NCBI RefSeq assembly: GCF_002222655.1
Contig: NZ_CP022423.1
Location: 1,302,001-1,366,000 of the forward strand
Length of the DNA stretch: 64,000 nucleotides
Direction of reading: 5' to 3'
DNA from: Vitreoscilla filiformis
GTDB taxonomy: Bacteria > Pseudomonadota > Gammaproteobacteria > Burkholderiales > Burkholderiaceae_C
Shown here: positions 28,067-37,017 of the stretch, in pieces
Numbering within the stretch: the stretch's first letter is position 1
Layout of the letters: every line of letters begins with the position of its first letter
Program-made: the position numbers and the translations under genes
Notes under the pieces: model-generated
What the model was told of the DNA's origin: nothing
Databases searched by the model: none
The model's input: only the letters and a program-made list of their open reading frames with translations

Positions 28067-28585
28067 ATGGCAAAGTTTCAAGCTCGCGCTCAAGCCGAAG
28101 GCAATGACGACGGCCTGAAGGAAAAGATGATCGCCGTGAACCGCGTCACCAAAGTGGTGAAGGGCGGTCGCACGCTGAGCTTCGCGGCTCTGACGGTGGT
28201 CGGCGATGGCGACGGTCGCATTGGCATGGGCAAAGGCAAGGCCAAGGAAGTGCCGGTTTCGGTGCAAAAGGCCATGGAATCGGCCCGCCGCAACCTGGCC
28301 AAGGTCAACCTGAAGAACGGCACCATCCACCACCGCGTGGAAGGTGAGCACGGTGCAGCTCGCGTGATGCTGCTGCCGGCTCCCGCTGGTACCGGCATCA
28401 TTGCTGGCGGCCCGATGCGCGCTGTGTTCGAAGTGATGGGTGTCACCGACATCGTCGCCAAGAGCCACGGCTCCACCAACGCTTACAACATGGTGCGCGC
28501 CACGCTGGACGCCCTGAAGCGTTGCACGACTCCGGCCGAAATTGCTGCCAAGCGCGGCAAGTCGGTCGAAGAGCTGTTCAACTGA
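28067..28585 (+). CDS. rpsE: 30S ribosomal protein S5
   Basis: Ribosomal protein S5, 172 residues, which contributes to decoding accuracy. [21 protein letters not shown] opens the dsRBD-like domain, and [19 protein letters not shown] is in the C-terminal domain. AAGGGAATATTGAA lies before the ATG. Confidence 0.98.
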   Translation: MAKFQARAQAEGNDDGLKEKMIAVNRVTKVVKGGRTLSFAALTVVGDGDGRIGMGKGKAKEVPVSVQKAMESARRNLAKVNLKNGTIHHRVEGEHGAARVMLLPAPAGTGIIAGGPMRAVFEVMGVTDIVAKSHGSTNAYNMVRATLDALKRCTTPAEIAAKRGKSVEELFN

Positions 28586-28605
28586 GCGGCTCGGGAGAAG
28601 GATTC

Positions 28606-28794
28606 ATGACCACTGAAGCCAAGAAGACCGTCACGGTCAAGCTGGTGAAGAGCCCGATCGGCTGCAAGCAGTCGCACCGTGACACGGTGCGCGGTCTGGG
28701 CCTGCGCAAGCTCAACAGCCAAAGCGTGCTGGAAGACACCCCTGCGGTGCGCGGCATGATCAACAAGATTTCCTACCTGGTTCAGGTGCTGTAA
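28606..28794 (+). CDS. rpmD: 50S ribosomal protein L30
   Basis: Ribosomal protein L30, 62 residues. [28 protein letters not shown] is diagnostic, so I place the start at ATG 28606, with GGAGAAGGATTC upstream, rather than at 28522 inside rpsE. It lies between rpsE and rplO as usual. Confidence 0.96.
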   Translation: MTTEAKKTVTVKLVKSPIGCKQSHRDTVRGLGLRKLNSQSVLEDTPAVRGMINKISYLVQVL

Positions 28795-28820
28795 AGCGCC
28801 GGACCGACGAAGGGAAAGCA

Positions 28821-29252
28821 ATGGAACTCAATACCATCAAGCCCGCTGAAGGCTCCAAGCACGCCAAGCGTCGCGTGGGCCGTGGCATCGGCTCGGGCCT
28901 GGGCAAGACTGCGGGTCGCGGTCACAAGGGTCAGAAGTCGCGTGCCGGTGGCTACCACAAGGTCGGTTTTGAAGGCGGTCAAATGCCGCTGCAACGCCGT
29001 CTGCCCAAGCGTGGTTTCAAGTCGGCTCAGCTGAAGTTCAACGCCGAGGTGACCCTGGGCGAACTGCAAGCTCTGGACACTGCGGAAGTCGATCTGCTGG
29101 CCCTGAAGGCCGCTGGTCTGGTGCCGCAAATCGCCAAGACCGTCAAGGTCATCAAGGCGGGCGAGCTGTCCAAGGCTGTGGTGCTCAAGGGCATCGGTGC
29201 CACCGCTGGCGCCAAGGCAGTGATCGAAGCTGCCGGCGGCTCGCTGGCCTGA
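28821..29252 (+). CDS. rplO: 50S ribosomal protein L15
   Basis: Ribosomal protein L15, 143 residues, a late-assembly 23S binder. The glycine-rich N-terminus [20 protein letters not shown] and [18 protein letters not shown] are typical. AAGGGAAAGCA precedes the ATG, and secY follows after 33 bp. Confidence 0.98.
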   Translation: MELNTIKPAEGSKHAKRRVGRGIGSGLGKTAGRGHKGQKSRAGGYHKVGFEGGQMPLQRRLPKRGFKSAQLKFNAEVTLGELQALDTAEVDLLALKAAGLVPQIAKTVKVIKAGELSKAVVLKGIGATAGAKAVIEAAGGSLA

Positions 29253-29285
29253 TTCGTTCGCGGCGACTGAAGGACATCGTCACCC

Positions 29286-30596
29286 GTGGCAACCTCCCCC
29301 AATCAACTGGCCAAGTCGGGCAAGTTCGGTGATCTGTATCGCCGACTGACCTTTCTGTTGTTGGCGTTGTTGGTGTACCGCATTGGGGCGCACATCCCCG
29401 TGCCGGGCATCAACCCGCAGCAACTGCAAGCTCTTTTCGAAGGGCAGCAGGGCGGCATCCTGAACTTGTTCAACATGTTCTCGGGTGGCGCGCTGTCGCG
29501 TTTCACGGTCTTTGCGCTGGGGATCATGCCGTACATCTCGGCATCGATCATCATGCAGCTCATGACCTACGTGGTGCCCACGCTGGAGTCGTTGAAGAAG
29601 GAAGGCGAAGCGGGTCGGCGCAAGATCACCCAGTACACCCGTTACGGCACGCTGTTGCTGGCAGTGTTTCAGTCGCTGGGCATTGCCCTGGCGCTGGAAG
29701 GCTCCACGGGTTTGGTGATCAGCCCGGGCATGGGCTTCCGTCTGACGGCGGTGGTCAGCCTGGTGGCCGGCACGATGTTCCTGATGTGGTTGGGTGAGCA
29801 AATCACCGAACGCGGTTTGGGCAACGGGATCTCGATCCTGATCTTCGCAGGCATTGCGGCGGGTCTGCCCAGTGCGGTCGGGGGGCTGTTCGAGCTGGTG
29901 CGTACGGGTGCCATGAGCATCATTGCCTGCCTGTTCATCCTTGCTTTGGTGATCGGAGTCACCTATGGCGTGGTGTTCGTCGAGCGTGGCCAGCGCAAGA
30001 TCTTGGTGAATTACGCCAAGCGTCAGGTCGGCAATAAGGTGTACGGTGGTCAATCGTCGCACTTGCCGCTGAAGCTCAACATGTCGGGTGTGATTCCGCC
30101 GATCTTCGCCTCGTCGATCATCCTGCTGCCGGCCACGGTGGTGGGCTGGTTCGCCACCGGTGAGGGCATGCGCTGGCTCAAGGACATCTCATCAGCCCTG
30201 TCGCCGGGTCAGCCGATCTACGTGCTGCTCTACTACGCCGCGATGATCGTGTTCTTCTGCTTCTTCTACACGGCCTTGGTGTTCAACAGCCGTGAGACGG
30301 CCGACAACCTGAAGAAGAGCGGTGCGTTCATTCCGGGCATTCGTCCGGGTGAGCAGACGGCCAAGTACATCGACAAGGTGCTGGCGCGCCTGACGTTGGC
30401 AGGGGCCCTCTACATCACGGCGGTGTGCTTGTTGCCCGAGTTCTTGGTGCTCAAGTACAACGTACCGTTCTACTTCGGCGGCACTTCGCTGCTGATCATT
30501 GTGGTGGTGACGATGGACTTCTGGGCTCAGGTGCAGTCGTACGTGATGAGCCAACAGTACGAGTCGTTGCTGAAGAAAGCGAATTTCAAGGGCTGA
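29286..30596 (+). CDS. secY: Protein translocase channel SecY
   Basis: Core subunit of the SecYEG inner-membrane channel, 436 residues with ten membrane helices. Starts at GTG 29286. [28 protein letters not shown], the plug-region [14 protein letters not shown], and the C-terminal [17 protein letters not shown] cytoplasmic loop are conserved. It sits in the spc block as in most bacteria. Confidence 0.98.
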   Translation: MATSPNQLAKSGKFGDLYRRLTFLLLALLVYRIGAHIPVPGINPQQLQALFEGQQGGILNLFNMFSGGALSRFTVFALGIMPYISASIIMQLMTYVVPTLESLKKEGEAGRRKITQYTRYGTLLLAVFQSLGIALALEGSTGLVISPGMGFRLTAVVSLVAGTMFLMWLGEQITERGLGNGISILIFAGIAAGLPSAVGGLFELVRTGAMSIIACLFILALVIGVTYGVVFVERGQRKILVNYAKRQVGNKVYGGQSSHLPLKLNMSGVIPPIFASSIILLPATVVGWFATGEGMRWLKDISSALSPGQPIYVLLYYAAMIVFFCFFYTALVFNSRETADNLKKSGAFIPGIRPGEQTAKYIDKVLARLTLAGALYITAVCLLPEFLVLKYNVPFYFGGTSLLIIVVVTMDFWAQVQSYVMSQQYESLLKKANFKG

Positions 30597-30638
30597 AACC
30601 CGTGGCCTGCGATGCGGGCACCGTGAGCTGAACAACAC

Positions 30639-30857
30639 ATGGCAAAAGACGACGTCATCCAGATGCAGGGGGAGATCCTGGAGAACCTGCCCAACGCCAC
30701 CTTCCGTGTGAAGCTGGAAAACGGGCATGTGGTGCTGGGACACATCTCTGGAAAGATGCGCATGCATTACATCCGCATCTTGCCCGGTGACCGGGTGACG
30801 GTCGAACTGACGCCTTACGATTTGAGTCGCGCTCGCATCGTGTTCCGGGCGAAATGA
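30639..30857 (+). CDS. infA: Translation initiation factor IF-1
   Basis: Translation initiation factor IF-1, 72 residues, a single S1-type OB fold that binds the 30S A site. [19 protein letters not shown] and [18 protein letters not shown] are diagnostic. Its placement between secY and rpmJ is the usual betaproteobacterial arrangement. Confidence 0.97.
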   Translation: MAKDDVIQMQGEILENLPNATFRVKLENGHVVLGHISGKMRMHYIRILPGDRVTVELTPYDLSRARIVFRAK

Positions 30858-30883
30858 GCGTTTGAAGGATCTAGGAGAAGATC

Positions 30884-30997
30884 ATGAAAGTCGCAGCATC
30901 TGTGAAGAAGATCTGCCGCAATTGCAAGATCATCCGCCGCAATGGCGTGGTTCGTGTGATCTGCACCGACCCCCGCCACAAGCAGCGTCAAGGCTGA
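30884..30997 (+). CDS. rpmJ: 50S ribosomal protein L36, zinc-binding form
   Basis: Ribosomal protein L36, 37 residues, too short to be caught by most open-frame cut-offs. [19 protein letters not shown], then [11 protein letters not shown]: Cys11, Cys14, Cys27 and His32 give the zinc ribbon, so this is the zinc-requiring form. CTAGGAGAAGATC precedes the ATG. Confidence 0.97.
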   Translation: MKVAASVKKICRNCKIIRRNGVVRVICTDPRHKQRQG

Positions 30998-31032
30998 TTG
31001 GCTGACGTCCACAGCGAATCCAAGGAATCCAA

Positions 31033-31398
31033 ATGGCACGTATTGCTGGTATCAACATTCCGCCGCAAAAGCACGCGGAAATCGGCCTGACCTACATCTA
31101 CGGCATCGGCCGCCCCACGGCGCAAAAAATTTGCGAAGCCGTCGGTATCCCCTTCTCCAAGAAGATCAAGGATCTGACCGACGGTGACCTGGAAAAAATC
31201 CGGGAAGAAGTGGGCAAGCTCACCATTGAAGGTGACCTGCGCCGTGAGCAATCCATGAACATCAAGCGTTTGATGGACTTGGGCTGCTACCGTGGCTTCC
31301 GCCATCGTCGCGGCCTGCCGCTGCGTGGCCAGCGCACTCGCACCAACGCTCGCACTCGCAAGGGTCCGCGCAAGGGTGCCGCCGCGCTGAAGAAGTAA
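31033..31398 (+). CDS. rpsM: 30S ribosomal protein S13
   Basis: Ribosomal protein S13, 121 residues, bridging the 30S head to the 50[26 protein letters not shown] and [21 protein letters not shown] are diagnostic. It begins the alpha block; the gap to rpmJ is 35 bp with ribosome site CAAGGAATCC and no visible promoter, so it may be co-transcribed with spc. Confidence 0.98.
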   Translation: MARIAGINIPPQKHAEIGLTYIYGIGRPTAQKICEAVGIPFSKKIKDLTDGDLEKIREEVGKLTIEGDLRREQSMNIKRLMDLGCYRGFRHRRGLPLRGQRTRTNARTRKGPRKGAAALKK

Positions 31399-31427
31399 GC
31401 TGACGCTCGCATCTAGAGGTACACACC

Positions 31428-31832
31428 ATGGCCAAAGCACCTGCCAACTCCGCTGCACGTCGCGTCAGCAAGAAGGTTCGTAAGAATGTGGCGGACGGCG
31501 TCGCGCACGTCCACGCTTCGTTCAACAACACCATCATCACCATCACCGACCGTCAAGGCGGCGCCCTGTCGTGGGCTTCGTCGGGTGGTCAAGGTTTCAA
31601 GGGCTCGCGTAAGTCCACCCCGTTCGCCGCTCAGGTGGCTGCGGAAGTGGCTGGCCGTGCCGCCCAAGAACAAGGCATCAAGAACCTGGACGTGAAGATC
31701 AAGGGTCCCGGCCCCGGCCGTGAATCCTCGGTGCGCGCCCTGGCTTCGCTGGGCATCCGCATCACCTCGATCTCCGACGTGACCCCGGTGCCGCACAACG
31801 GTTGCCGTCCGCAAAAGCGTCGTCGCATCTGA
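31428..31832 (+). CDS. rpsK: 30S ribosomal protein S11
   Basis: Ribosomal protein S11, 134 residues. [28 protein letters not shown] and GLRPxxxR-type C-terminus ([10 protein letters not shown] here) are typical. AGAGGTACACACC lies before the ATG. It is followed by a 244-bp spacer before rpsD. Confidence 0.98.
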   Translation: MAKAPANSAARRVSKKVRKNVADGVAHVHASFNNTIITITDRQGGALSWASSGGQGFKGSRKSTPFAAQVAAEVAGRAAQEQGIKNLDVKIKGPGPGRESSVRALASLGIRITSISDVTPVPHNGCRPQKRRRI

Positions 31833-31865
31833 TGCAGTGATGTTTCGCAGGGGAGTCGATTCCCT

Positions 31866-31918
31866 TGCTACAATGCGCGGTTTCTCGCTAGCCGACGAAG
31901 GTGTATGCCATCGTCGGC
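31866..31918 (+). promoter_or_regulatory. Extended -10 promoter and hairpin before rpsD
   Basis: TGCTACAAT (31866-31874) is an extended -10 without a good -35. About 17 bases later GCCGACGA (31891-31898) pairs perfectly with TCGTCGGC (31911-31918), followed by CATTTTC. The remaining leader to rpsD (about 160 bases) shows no gene. An S4-responsive or other leader is possible, not shown. Confidence 0.45.
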
Positions 31919-32076
31919 CATTTTCACTCCAAGCCCACTGTTCGTCGTGCGGTGTCTGGCATTGTGTCGGCACAGCGTGATGAACTCGCGAGGGAGCGTT
32001 TGCGCAGCTCGTCGGCCTTTTGCGGCTGTAGCGCGTGTCGCCCTGCCTCGTCAGCACTGCCCAACAAGGATCCAAC

Positions 32077-32700
32077 GTGGCACGTTACCTCGGCCCCAAG
32101 GCCAAACTGTCTCGCCGTGAAGGCACCGACCTGTTCCTGAAGAGCGCCCGCCGCGCCATCAGCGACAAGTGCAAGTTCGAAGCCAAGCCTGGCCAACATG
32201 GTCGCACCTCCGGCTCGCGCACCTCGGACTTCGGCCTGCAACTGCGTGAAAAGCAGAAGGTCAAGCGCATGTACGGCGTGCTGGAGCGTCAATTCCGCCG
32301 TTACTTCGCTGAAGCCGACCGCCGCAAGGGCTCGACCGGTGCCAACCTGCTGACCTTGTTGGAATCGCGTCTGGACAACGTGGTGTACCGCATGGGCTTC
32401 GGTTCGACCCGTGCGGAAGCTCGCCAGTTGGTGTCGCACAAGGCCCTGACCGTGAACGGTCAAGTGGTGAACATCCCCTCCTTCCAAGTGAAGGCTGGCG
32501 ACGTGATTGCCGTGCGCGAAAAGGCCAAGAAGCAAGTGCGTATCGCTGAAGCCCTGAAGCTGGCCGATTCGATCGGTTTGCCGGCCTGGGTGTCGGTGGA
32601 TCTGTCCAAGCAAGAAGGCACCTTCAAGAAGACGCCGGATCGCGACGAATTCGGCGCCGACATCAACGAATCGCTGATCGTTGAGTTGTACTCGCGTTGA
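32077..32700 (+). CDS. rpsD: 30S ribosomal protein S4
   Basis: Ribosomal protein S4, 207 residues, a primary 16S binder and translational repressor in E. coli. [20 protein letters not shown] fits a start at GTG 32077, with AAGGATCCAAC upstream. The ATG at 32035 would add residues absent from homologs. The S4 domain ([21 protein letters not shown]) is intact. Confidence 0.97.
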   Translation: MARYLGPKAKLSRREGTDLFLKSARRAISDKCKFEAKPGQHGRTSGSRTSDFGLQLREKQKVKRMYGVLERQFRRYFAEADRRKGSTGANLLTLLESRLDNVVYRMGFGSTRAEARQLVSHKALTVNGQVVNIPSFQVKAGDVIAVREKAKKQVRIAEALKLADSIGLPAWVSVDLSKQEGTFKKTPDRDEFGADINESLIVELYSR

Positions 32701-32742
32701 TGACGATTCCCACAGCCGGCCTCGCTGCCGGCCTGTGAAACA

Positions 32743-32779
32743 CCCCGCTGCGGCACGCCGGTTCCGTGGCGGGTTTTTT
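32743..32779 (+). terminator. Intrinsic terminator between rpsD and rpoA
   Basis: CCCGC (32744-32748) pairs with GCGGG (32769-32773), with further pairing in the loop, followed by six Ts (32774-32779). A second GC-rich hairpin, CACAGCCGGC/GCCGGCCTGTG, lies just upstream (32711-32737). It falls inside what is usually one alpha operon. Confidence 0.7.
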
Positions 32780-32848
32780 CGCTTCCGGCGCAGTCCGTCA
32801 GCCTTATCGGTGTAACGAGCCGAGGGTATTGAGAGGAACAGGACTTAC

Positions 32849-33838
32849 ATGCAAACCAATCTGCTGAAACCCAAAGCCATCGTTGCGGAGCCGCTGGGCG
32901 GCTACCGCGCCAAGGTCACGCTGGAGCCGTTCGAGCGTGGTTACGGTCATACGCTGGGCAACGCGCTGCGTCGCGTGCTGCTGTCGTCGATGGTGGGTTA
33001 CGCGCCGACCGAAGTGACGATCGCCGGGGTGCTGCATGAGTACTCGGCCATTGACGGTGTGTCCGAGGATGTGGTTCACATCATGCTCAACCTCAAGGGC
33101 GTGGTGTTCCGTCTGCACAACCGCGACGAAGTGACCCTGGTGCTGCGCAAGGAAGGCGAGGGCCCCGTCACGGCCGCTGACATCCAGACCCCGCACGACG
33201 TCGAAATTGTCAACCCGGATCACGTCATCGCCCATCTGGCTCAAGGCGGCAAGCTGGACATGCAGATCAAGGTCGAAAAAGGCCGTGGTTACGTGCCGGG
33301 CAACATGCGTCGTTATGGCGATGAGCCGACCAAGTCGATCGGCCGCATCGTGCTGGACGCTTCGTTCTCGCCGGTCAAGCGCGTGAGCTACGCCGTCGAA
33401 AACGCCCGCGTGGAGCAGCGTACCGACTTGGACAAGCTGGTGATGGAGATCGAAACCAACGGCGCCATCTCGCCCGAGGAAGCGATCCGCGCTTCGGCCA
33501 AGATCCTGGTGGAACAACTGGCCGTCTTCGCCCAGCTCGACGCTGGCGATGTGGGCAGCATCATCGACCAAAGCGCCAAGAGCGCGGCGGTGTTCGATCC
33601 GATCCTGCTGCGTCCGGTGGACGAGCTCGAACTCACCGTGCGTTCGGCCAACTGCCTGAAGGCCGAAAACATCTATTACATCGGTGATCTGATCCAGCGC
33701 ACCGAGACCGAGCTGCTCAAGACCCCGAACCTGGGTCGCAAGTCGCTCAACGAAATCAAGGAAGTTCTGGCCTCGCGTGGCCTGACCCTGGGTGCCCGCC
33801 TAGAAAACTGGCCGCCCCAAGGTCTGGACAAGCGCTGA
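32849..33838 (+). CDS. rpoA: RNA polymerase alpha subunit
   Basis: RNA polymerase alpha, 329 residues. The N-terminal domain has the assembly region with [21 protein letters not shown]. The C-terminal domain (about 245-329) contains [26 protein letters not shown] and the UP-element and activator surface [13 protein letters not shown]. It starts 70 bp after the rpsD terminator, so a promoter or read-through must supply it; none is obvious in the short gap. Confidence 0.98.
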   Translation: MQTNLLKPKAIVAEPLGGYRAKVTLEPFERGYGHTLGNALRRVLLSSMVGYAPTEVTIAGVLHEYSAIDGVSEDVVHIMLNLKGVVFRLHNRDEVTLVLRKEGEGPVTAADIQTPHDVEIVNPDHVIAHLAQGGKLDMQIKVEKGRGYVPGNMRRYGDEPTKSIGRIVLDASFSPVKRVSYAVENARVEQRTDLDKLVMEIETNGAISPEEAIRASAKILVEQLAVFAQLDAGDVGSIIDQSAKSAAVFDPILLRPVDELELTVRSANCLKAENIYYIGDLIQRTETELLKTPNLGRKSLNEIKEVLASRGLTLGARLENWPPQGLDKR

Positions 33839-33956
33839 TTTCAGTGTCCTGACCCTTTGCCGGGCCGCTTCAACCGAGGTGGCCCGTTTCATGTTCCACA
33901 CCAGTGCACACCCCGGTACCTGACCGGCCGGGGTTCAATAACGAAAGGAAAGCACC

Positions 33957-34334
33957 ATGCGTCACGGAAATGGCCTGCGCAAGCTCAACCGTACCAGCGA
34001 ACACCGTGCAGCCATGCTGCGCAACATGTCGGTTTCGCTGCTGCGTCATGAAGCCATCAAGACCACCGTCCCCAAGGCCAAGGAACTGCGTCGCGTCGTC
34101 GAGCCGCTGATCACCCTGGCCAAGGTGGACACCGTTGCCAACCGCCGTCTGGCTTTTGCCCGTCTGCGCGACCGCGACATCGTCACCAAGCTGTTCAACG
34201 ACCTGGGCAAGCGCTGCGCTTCGCGTCCGGGCGGCTACACCCGCATCCTGAAGATGGGCTTCCGCGTGGGCGACAACGCACCGATGGCCTACATGGAGCT
34301 GGTGGATCGTGTGGAAGAAGCCGCTGCTGAATAA
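33957..34334 (+). CDS. rplQ: 50S ribosomal protein L17
   Basis: Ribosomal protein L17, 125 residues, at the tunnel exit. [23 protein letters not shown] and [22 protein letters not shown] are diagnostic. GAAAGGAAAGCACC precedes the ATG. It is the last gene of the ribosomal block, closed by a strong terminator. Confidence 0.98.
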   Translation: MRHGNGLRKLNRTSEHRAAMLRNMSVSLLRHEAIKTTVPKAKELRRVVEPLITLAKVDTVANRRLAFARLRDRDIVTKLFNDLGKRCASRPGGYTRILKMGFRVGDNAPMAYMELVDRVEEAAAE

Positions 34335-34355
34335 GCACCGACGCTCCCATGCTTG

Positions 34356-34383
34356 AAAGGGCTGGCCATGTGCCAGCCCTTTT
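34356..34383 (+). terminator. Intrinsic terminator after rplQ
   Basis: AAAGGGCTGGC (34356-34366) pairs perfectly with GCCAGCCCTTT (34372-34382) around CATGT, with the T-run at 34380-34383. It ends the alpha block. Confidence 0.85.
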
Positions 34384-34457
34384 GCATTTCTTAACGGCTC
34401 AAACCATGCCTGCGCGGGCGGCGGTCTTGGCGCCATACTTCGCGCCCTGAGGTAAGG

Positions 34458-36332
34458 ATGAGCATGGACACACATTCGAGCACCGGGCGCGTGCGGCGCA
34501 CCTGGATCACGTTGGGGTTGGCACTGCTGTGGCTGTGCTGGAGCGGCTTGGTTCAAGCCGCCAACGCTTTTTTGGAACCTGAGCAGGCGTTTCGCCTCAG
34601 TGCCCAGGCCAAAGATGAACGCACGGTCGAAGTGCGCTTCGACGTGGCGCCCGGCTACTACCTGTACCGTGAGCGCCTGAGCGTTCAAGCCCCGGACGGG
34701 GTGATCCTTGGCGAACCGGTGATTCCGCCGGGCAAGGTCAAGTTCGACGAGAACTTCCAAAAGGACGTCGAAACTTACCACGGTGGGCTGAGTTTCACCG
34801 TTCCTGTGACCCAAGCCGCCGGCCCCTTCACTTTGACGGTGAATTCCCAAGGCTGTGCCGATGCCGGCCTGTGTTACCCCCCGCAAACCCAAACGCTGCG
34901 CGTGTCATTGCGTGCTTGGGGTGGAGATGGGGCGGTGGTGTTGGCCGACGCCACAGCATCGTCCAGCATGCTGGGCGCAGCGGCGCCAACCTCGGCGCCC
35001 GTTGCCGCACTGCCAACCGACGATGGGGCAAACCGCCGTAGCAACGCAGTGGAATCGGTGCTGAGGCAAGGTTCGCTGCTCACCGCGATGGGTGCGTTCT
35101 GGTTGATGGGTCTGTTGCTGTCGTTCACGCCGTGCGTGTTGCCGATGGTGCCGATTTTGTCGTCCATCATCGCGGGTGGGGGCGAAGTGTCACGCGGGCG
35201 CGGGCTGCTGTTGGCGGCGGCGTATTCGCTGGGCATGGCGCTGGTGTATGCCGGTTTGGGCGTGGCGGCGGGTCTGGCCGGCGAGGGCTTGGCCGCGTGG
35301 ATGCAGCAACCGTGGGTGCTGGCTTTGTTTGCGGCGCTGCTGGTGGGCTTTGCGCTGTCGATGTTCGATGTGTACGAGTTGCGCCTGCCGATCCATTGGG
35401 CGTCGCGCTTGGACGGCGCTTCGCGCGCTTTGCCGGGCGGGCGCTTGCTGGGGGTGTTCCTCATGGGCGGCGTGTCGGCGCTGATCGTCAGCCCCTGTGT
35501 CACCGCACCGTTGGCGGGTGTGCTGCTGTTCCTCAGCCAAACCCGGGATGTGCTGCTGGCCGCCACCGCCTTGTTTGCCATGGCCGTGGGCATGAGCACG
35601 CCGTTGTTGGTGCTGGGCGCCTCCGCCGGGACGCTGCTGCCGCGCTCGGGGGCGTGGATGAACGGCGTCAAGCATTTCTTTGGTTTGCTGCTGATCGGTG
35701 TGGCTCTGTGGACGCTGCAACCGGTGTTGCCCATGGGCGTCATGTTGCTGCTGTGGGGCACGCTGCTGCTGGTGATCGGGTTCATGCTGCGGCCATTCGA
35801 TGCCCATCCGCACGCTGGGGCGCCACGCGTCTGGTTGCAACGCGCTGCCGGCTTGGTGGCGCTGACGCTCGGGGTGATGCAGCTGGCCGGGGCCGTCTCG
35901 GGTGGGCGCGATCCGCTGCAACCGTTGAGCCATTGGGTGCGCCCCGCTGCCACAGATGGCGCTCCGGCAACCACCGGCTTGCGTTTTGAACCTGTGCGCA
36001 GTGTGCAGGAGCTGGAGCAGCGTTTGCGGAGTGCGGGTCGCCCGGTGATGCTGGACTTTTACGCCGATTGGTGCGTGTCGTGTAAAGAGATGGAGCGCTT
36101 CACCTTCAGCGATCCGGCGGTGCAGCGTCGGCTGGCAGGGGCGGTGGTGCTCAAAGCCGATGTGACCGCCAACAGCGAGGCCGACCGGGCCTTGCTCAAG
36201 CGCTTCCAGTTATTTGGCCCGCCAGGTACGATTTTTTTCGATGCACAAGGCCGCGAAGTGGCCGAAGCGCGGGTGGTGGGCTTCCTGCCGGCACGTGATT
36301 TTGAAAATTCTTTGAAAAAAGCTGGACTCTGA
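34458..36332 (+). CDS. dsbD: Thiol:disulfide interchange protein DsbD
   Basis: Inner-membrane reductant conduit, 624 residues, carrying electrons from cytoplasmic thioredoxin to periplasmic DsbC-type and cytochrome-maturation partners. A signal sequence (about 14-35) leads to the periplasmic alpha domain with Cys pair CADAGLC. The eight-helix beta domain holds Cys in FTPCVLP and VSPCVTAP. The C-terminal thioredoxin-like gamma domain has WCVSCK. All six cysteines are present. GAGGTAAGG lies immediately before ATG 34458; ATG 34464 is possible. Confidence 0.95.
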   Translation: MSMDTHSSTGRVRRTWITLGLALLWLCWSGLVQAANAFLEPEQAFRLSAQAKDERTVEVRFDVAPGYYLYRERLSVQAPDGVILGEPVIPPGKVKFDENFQKDVETYHGGLSFTVPVTQAAGPFTLTVNSQGCADAGLCYPPQTQTLRVSLRAWGGDGAVVLADATASSSMLGAAAPTSAPVAALPTDDGANRRSNAVESVLRQGSLLTAMGAFWLMGLLLSFTPCVLPMVPILSSIIAGGGEVSRGRGLLLAAAYSLGMALVYAGLGVAAGLAGEGLAAWMQQPWVLALFAALLVGFALSMFDVYELRLPIHWASRLDGASRALPGGRLLGVFLMGGVSALIVSPCVTAPLAGVLLFLSQTRDVLLAATALFAMAVGMSTPLLVLGASAGTLLPRSGAWMNGVKHFFGLLLIGVALWTLQPVLPMGVMLLLWGTLLLVIGFMLRPFDAHPHAGAPRVWLQRAAGLVALTLGVMQLAGAVSGGRDPLQPLSHWVRPAATDGAPATTGLRFEPVRSVQELEQRLRSAGRPVMLDFYADWCVSCKEMERFTFSDPAVQRRLAGAVVLKADVTANSEADRALLKRFQLFGPPGTIFFDAQGREVAEARVVGFLPARDFENSLKKAGL

Positions 36333-36351
36333 ACCGAAACCTGTGCATAAT
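36323..36351 (+). promoter_or_regulatory. Candidate promoter of tRNA-fMet
   Basis: TGGACT (36323-36328), 17-base spacer, CATAAT (36346-36351), overlapping the end of dsbD. Four and five of six consensus bases match. The tRNA starts 14 bases downstream. Confidence 0.45.
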
Positions 36352-36364
36352 TGAATTCTTCCGA

Positions 36365-36442
<78 letters not shown>

Positions 36443-36446
36443 ATTC

Positions 36447-36477
36447 AAAGGCCCTTGTCTCACGACAAGGGCCTTTT
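36447..36477 (+). terminator. Intrinsic terminator after tRNA-fMet
   Basis: AAAGGCCCTTGTC (36447-36459) pairs perfectly with GACAAGGGCCTTT (36464-36476) around TCAC, with four Ts at 36474-36477. It ends the tRNA transcript six bases after the tRNA. Confidence 0.88.
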
Positions 36478-36597
36478 CGCTTTGGGGGCAGCGCAGGCAG
36501 TGCGGGCCCGATTGCCAGCCTACAATCCGAAGCTTTTGCCGGTGCCCCGGGCATCGGGACGACCCCTCGCAATCGACTTGAGACAAAGGAAGCCGCA

Positions 36598-36927
36598 GTG
36601 TTCATCTCCAACGCTTACGCACAAGCCGCCACCGACGCTGCCGCCGGTGGAGCGGCCGGTGGTCTGATGCAGTTCTTGCCCCTGATCCTGATGTTCGGGG
36701 TGCTCTACTTCGTCATGATCCGCCCGCAGATGAAGCGCCAAAAGGAACACAAGAGCATGATCGACGCCCTGGCCAAGGGCGATGAAGTGGTCATCGGCGG
36801 TGGCATCCTGGGCCGTGTGAGCAAGCTGGGGGACAACGTCCTCCACCTCGAAGTGGCCAACGGTGTGGAAATCCAAGTGCAGCGCCAGGCCGTGGTGCAA
36901 GTGCTGCCCAAGGGCACCTTCAAGTAA
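36598..36927 (+). CDS. yajC: Sec translocase accessory protein YajC
   Basis: Small inner-membrane protein, 109 residues, of the SecDF-YajC complex that helps protein export. It has one helix at about 24-42 (FLPLILMFGVLYFVMIRPQ) and a soluble domain with GDEVVIGGGILGRV. It starts at GTG 36598 with AAAGGAAGCC upstream. It is first in yajC-secD-secF. Confidence 0.95.
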   Translation: MFISNAYAQAATDAAAGGAAGGLMQFLPLILMFGVLYFVMIRPQMKRQKEHKSMIDALAKGDEVVIGGGILGRVSKLGDNVLHLEVANGVEIQVQRQAVVQVLPKGTFK

Positions 36928-37017
36928 TTCCCTTCCTGCCAGAAGCCAGGGCGCGTGCGTGATGCCGCGCCCTTGTCACATGGAGTCGGCGCCTCGCGGT
37001 GGCCGGCCGCTCTGCCC

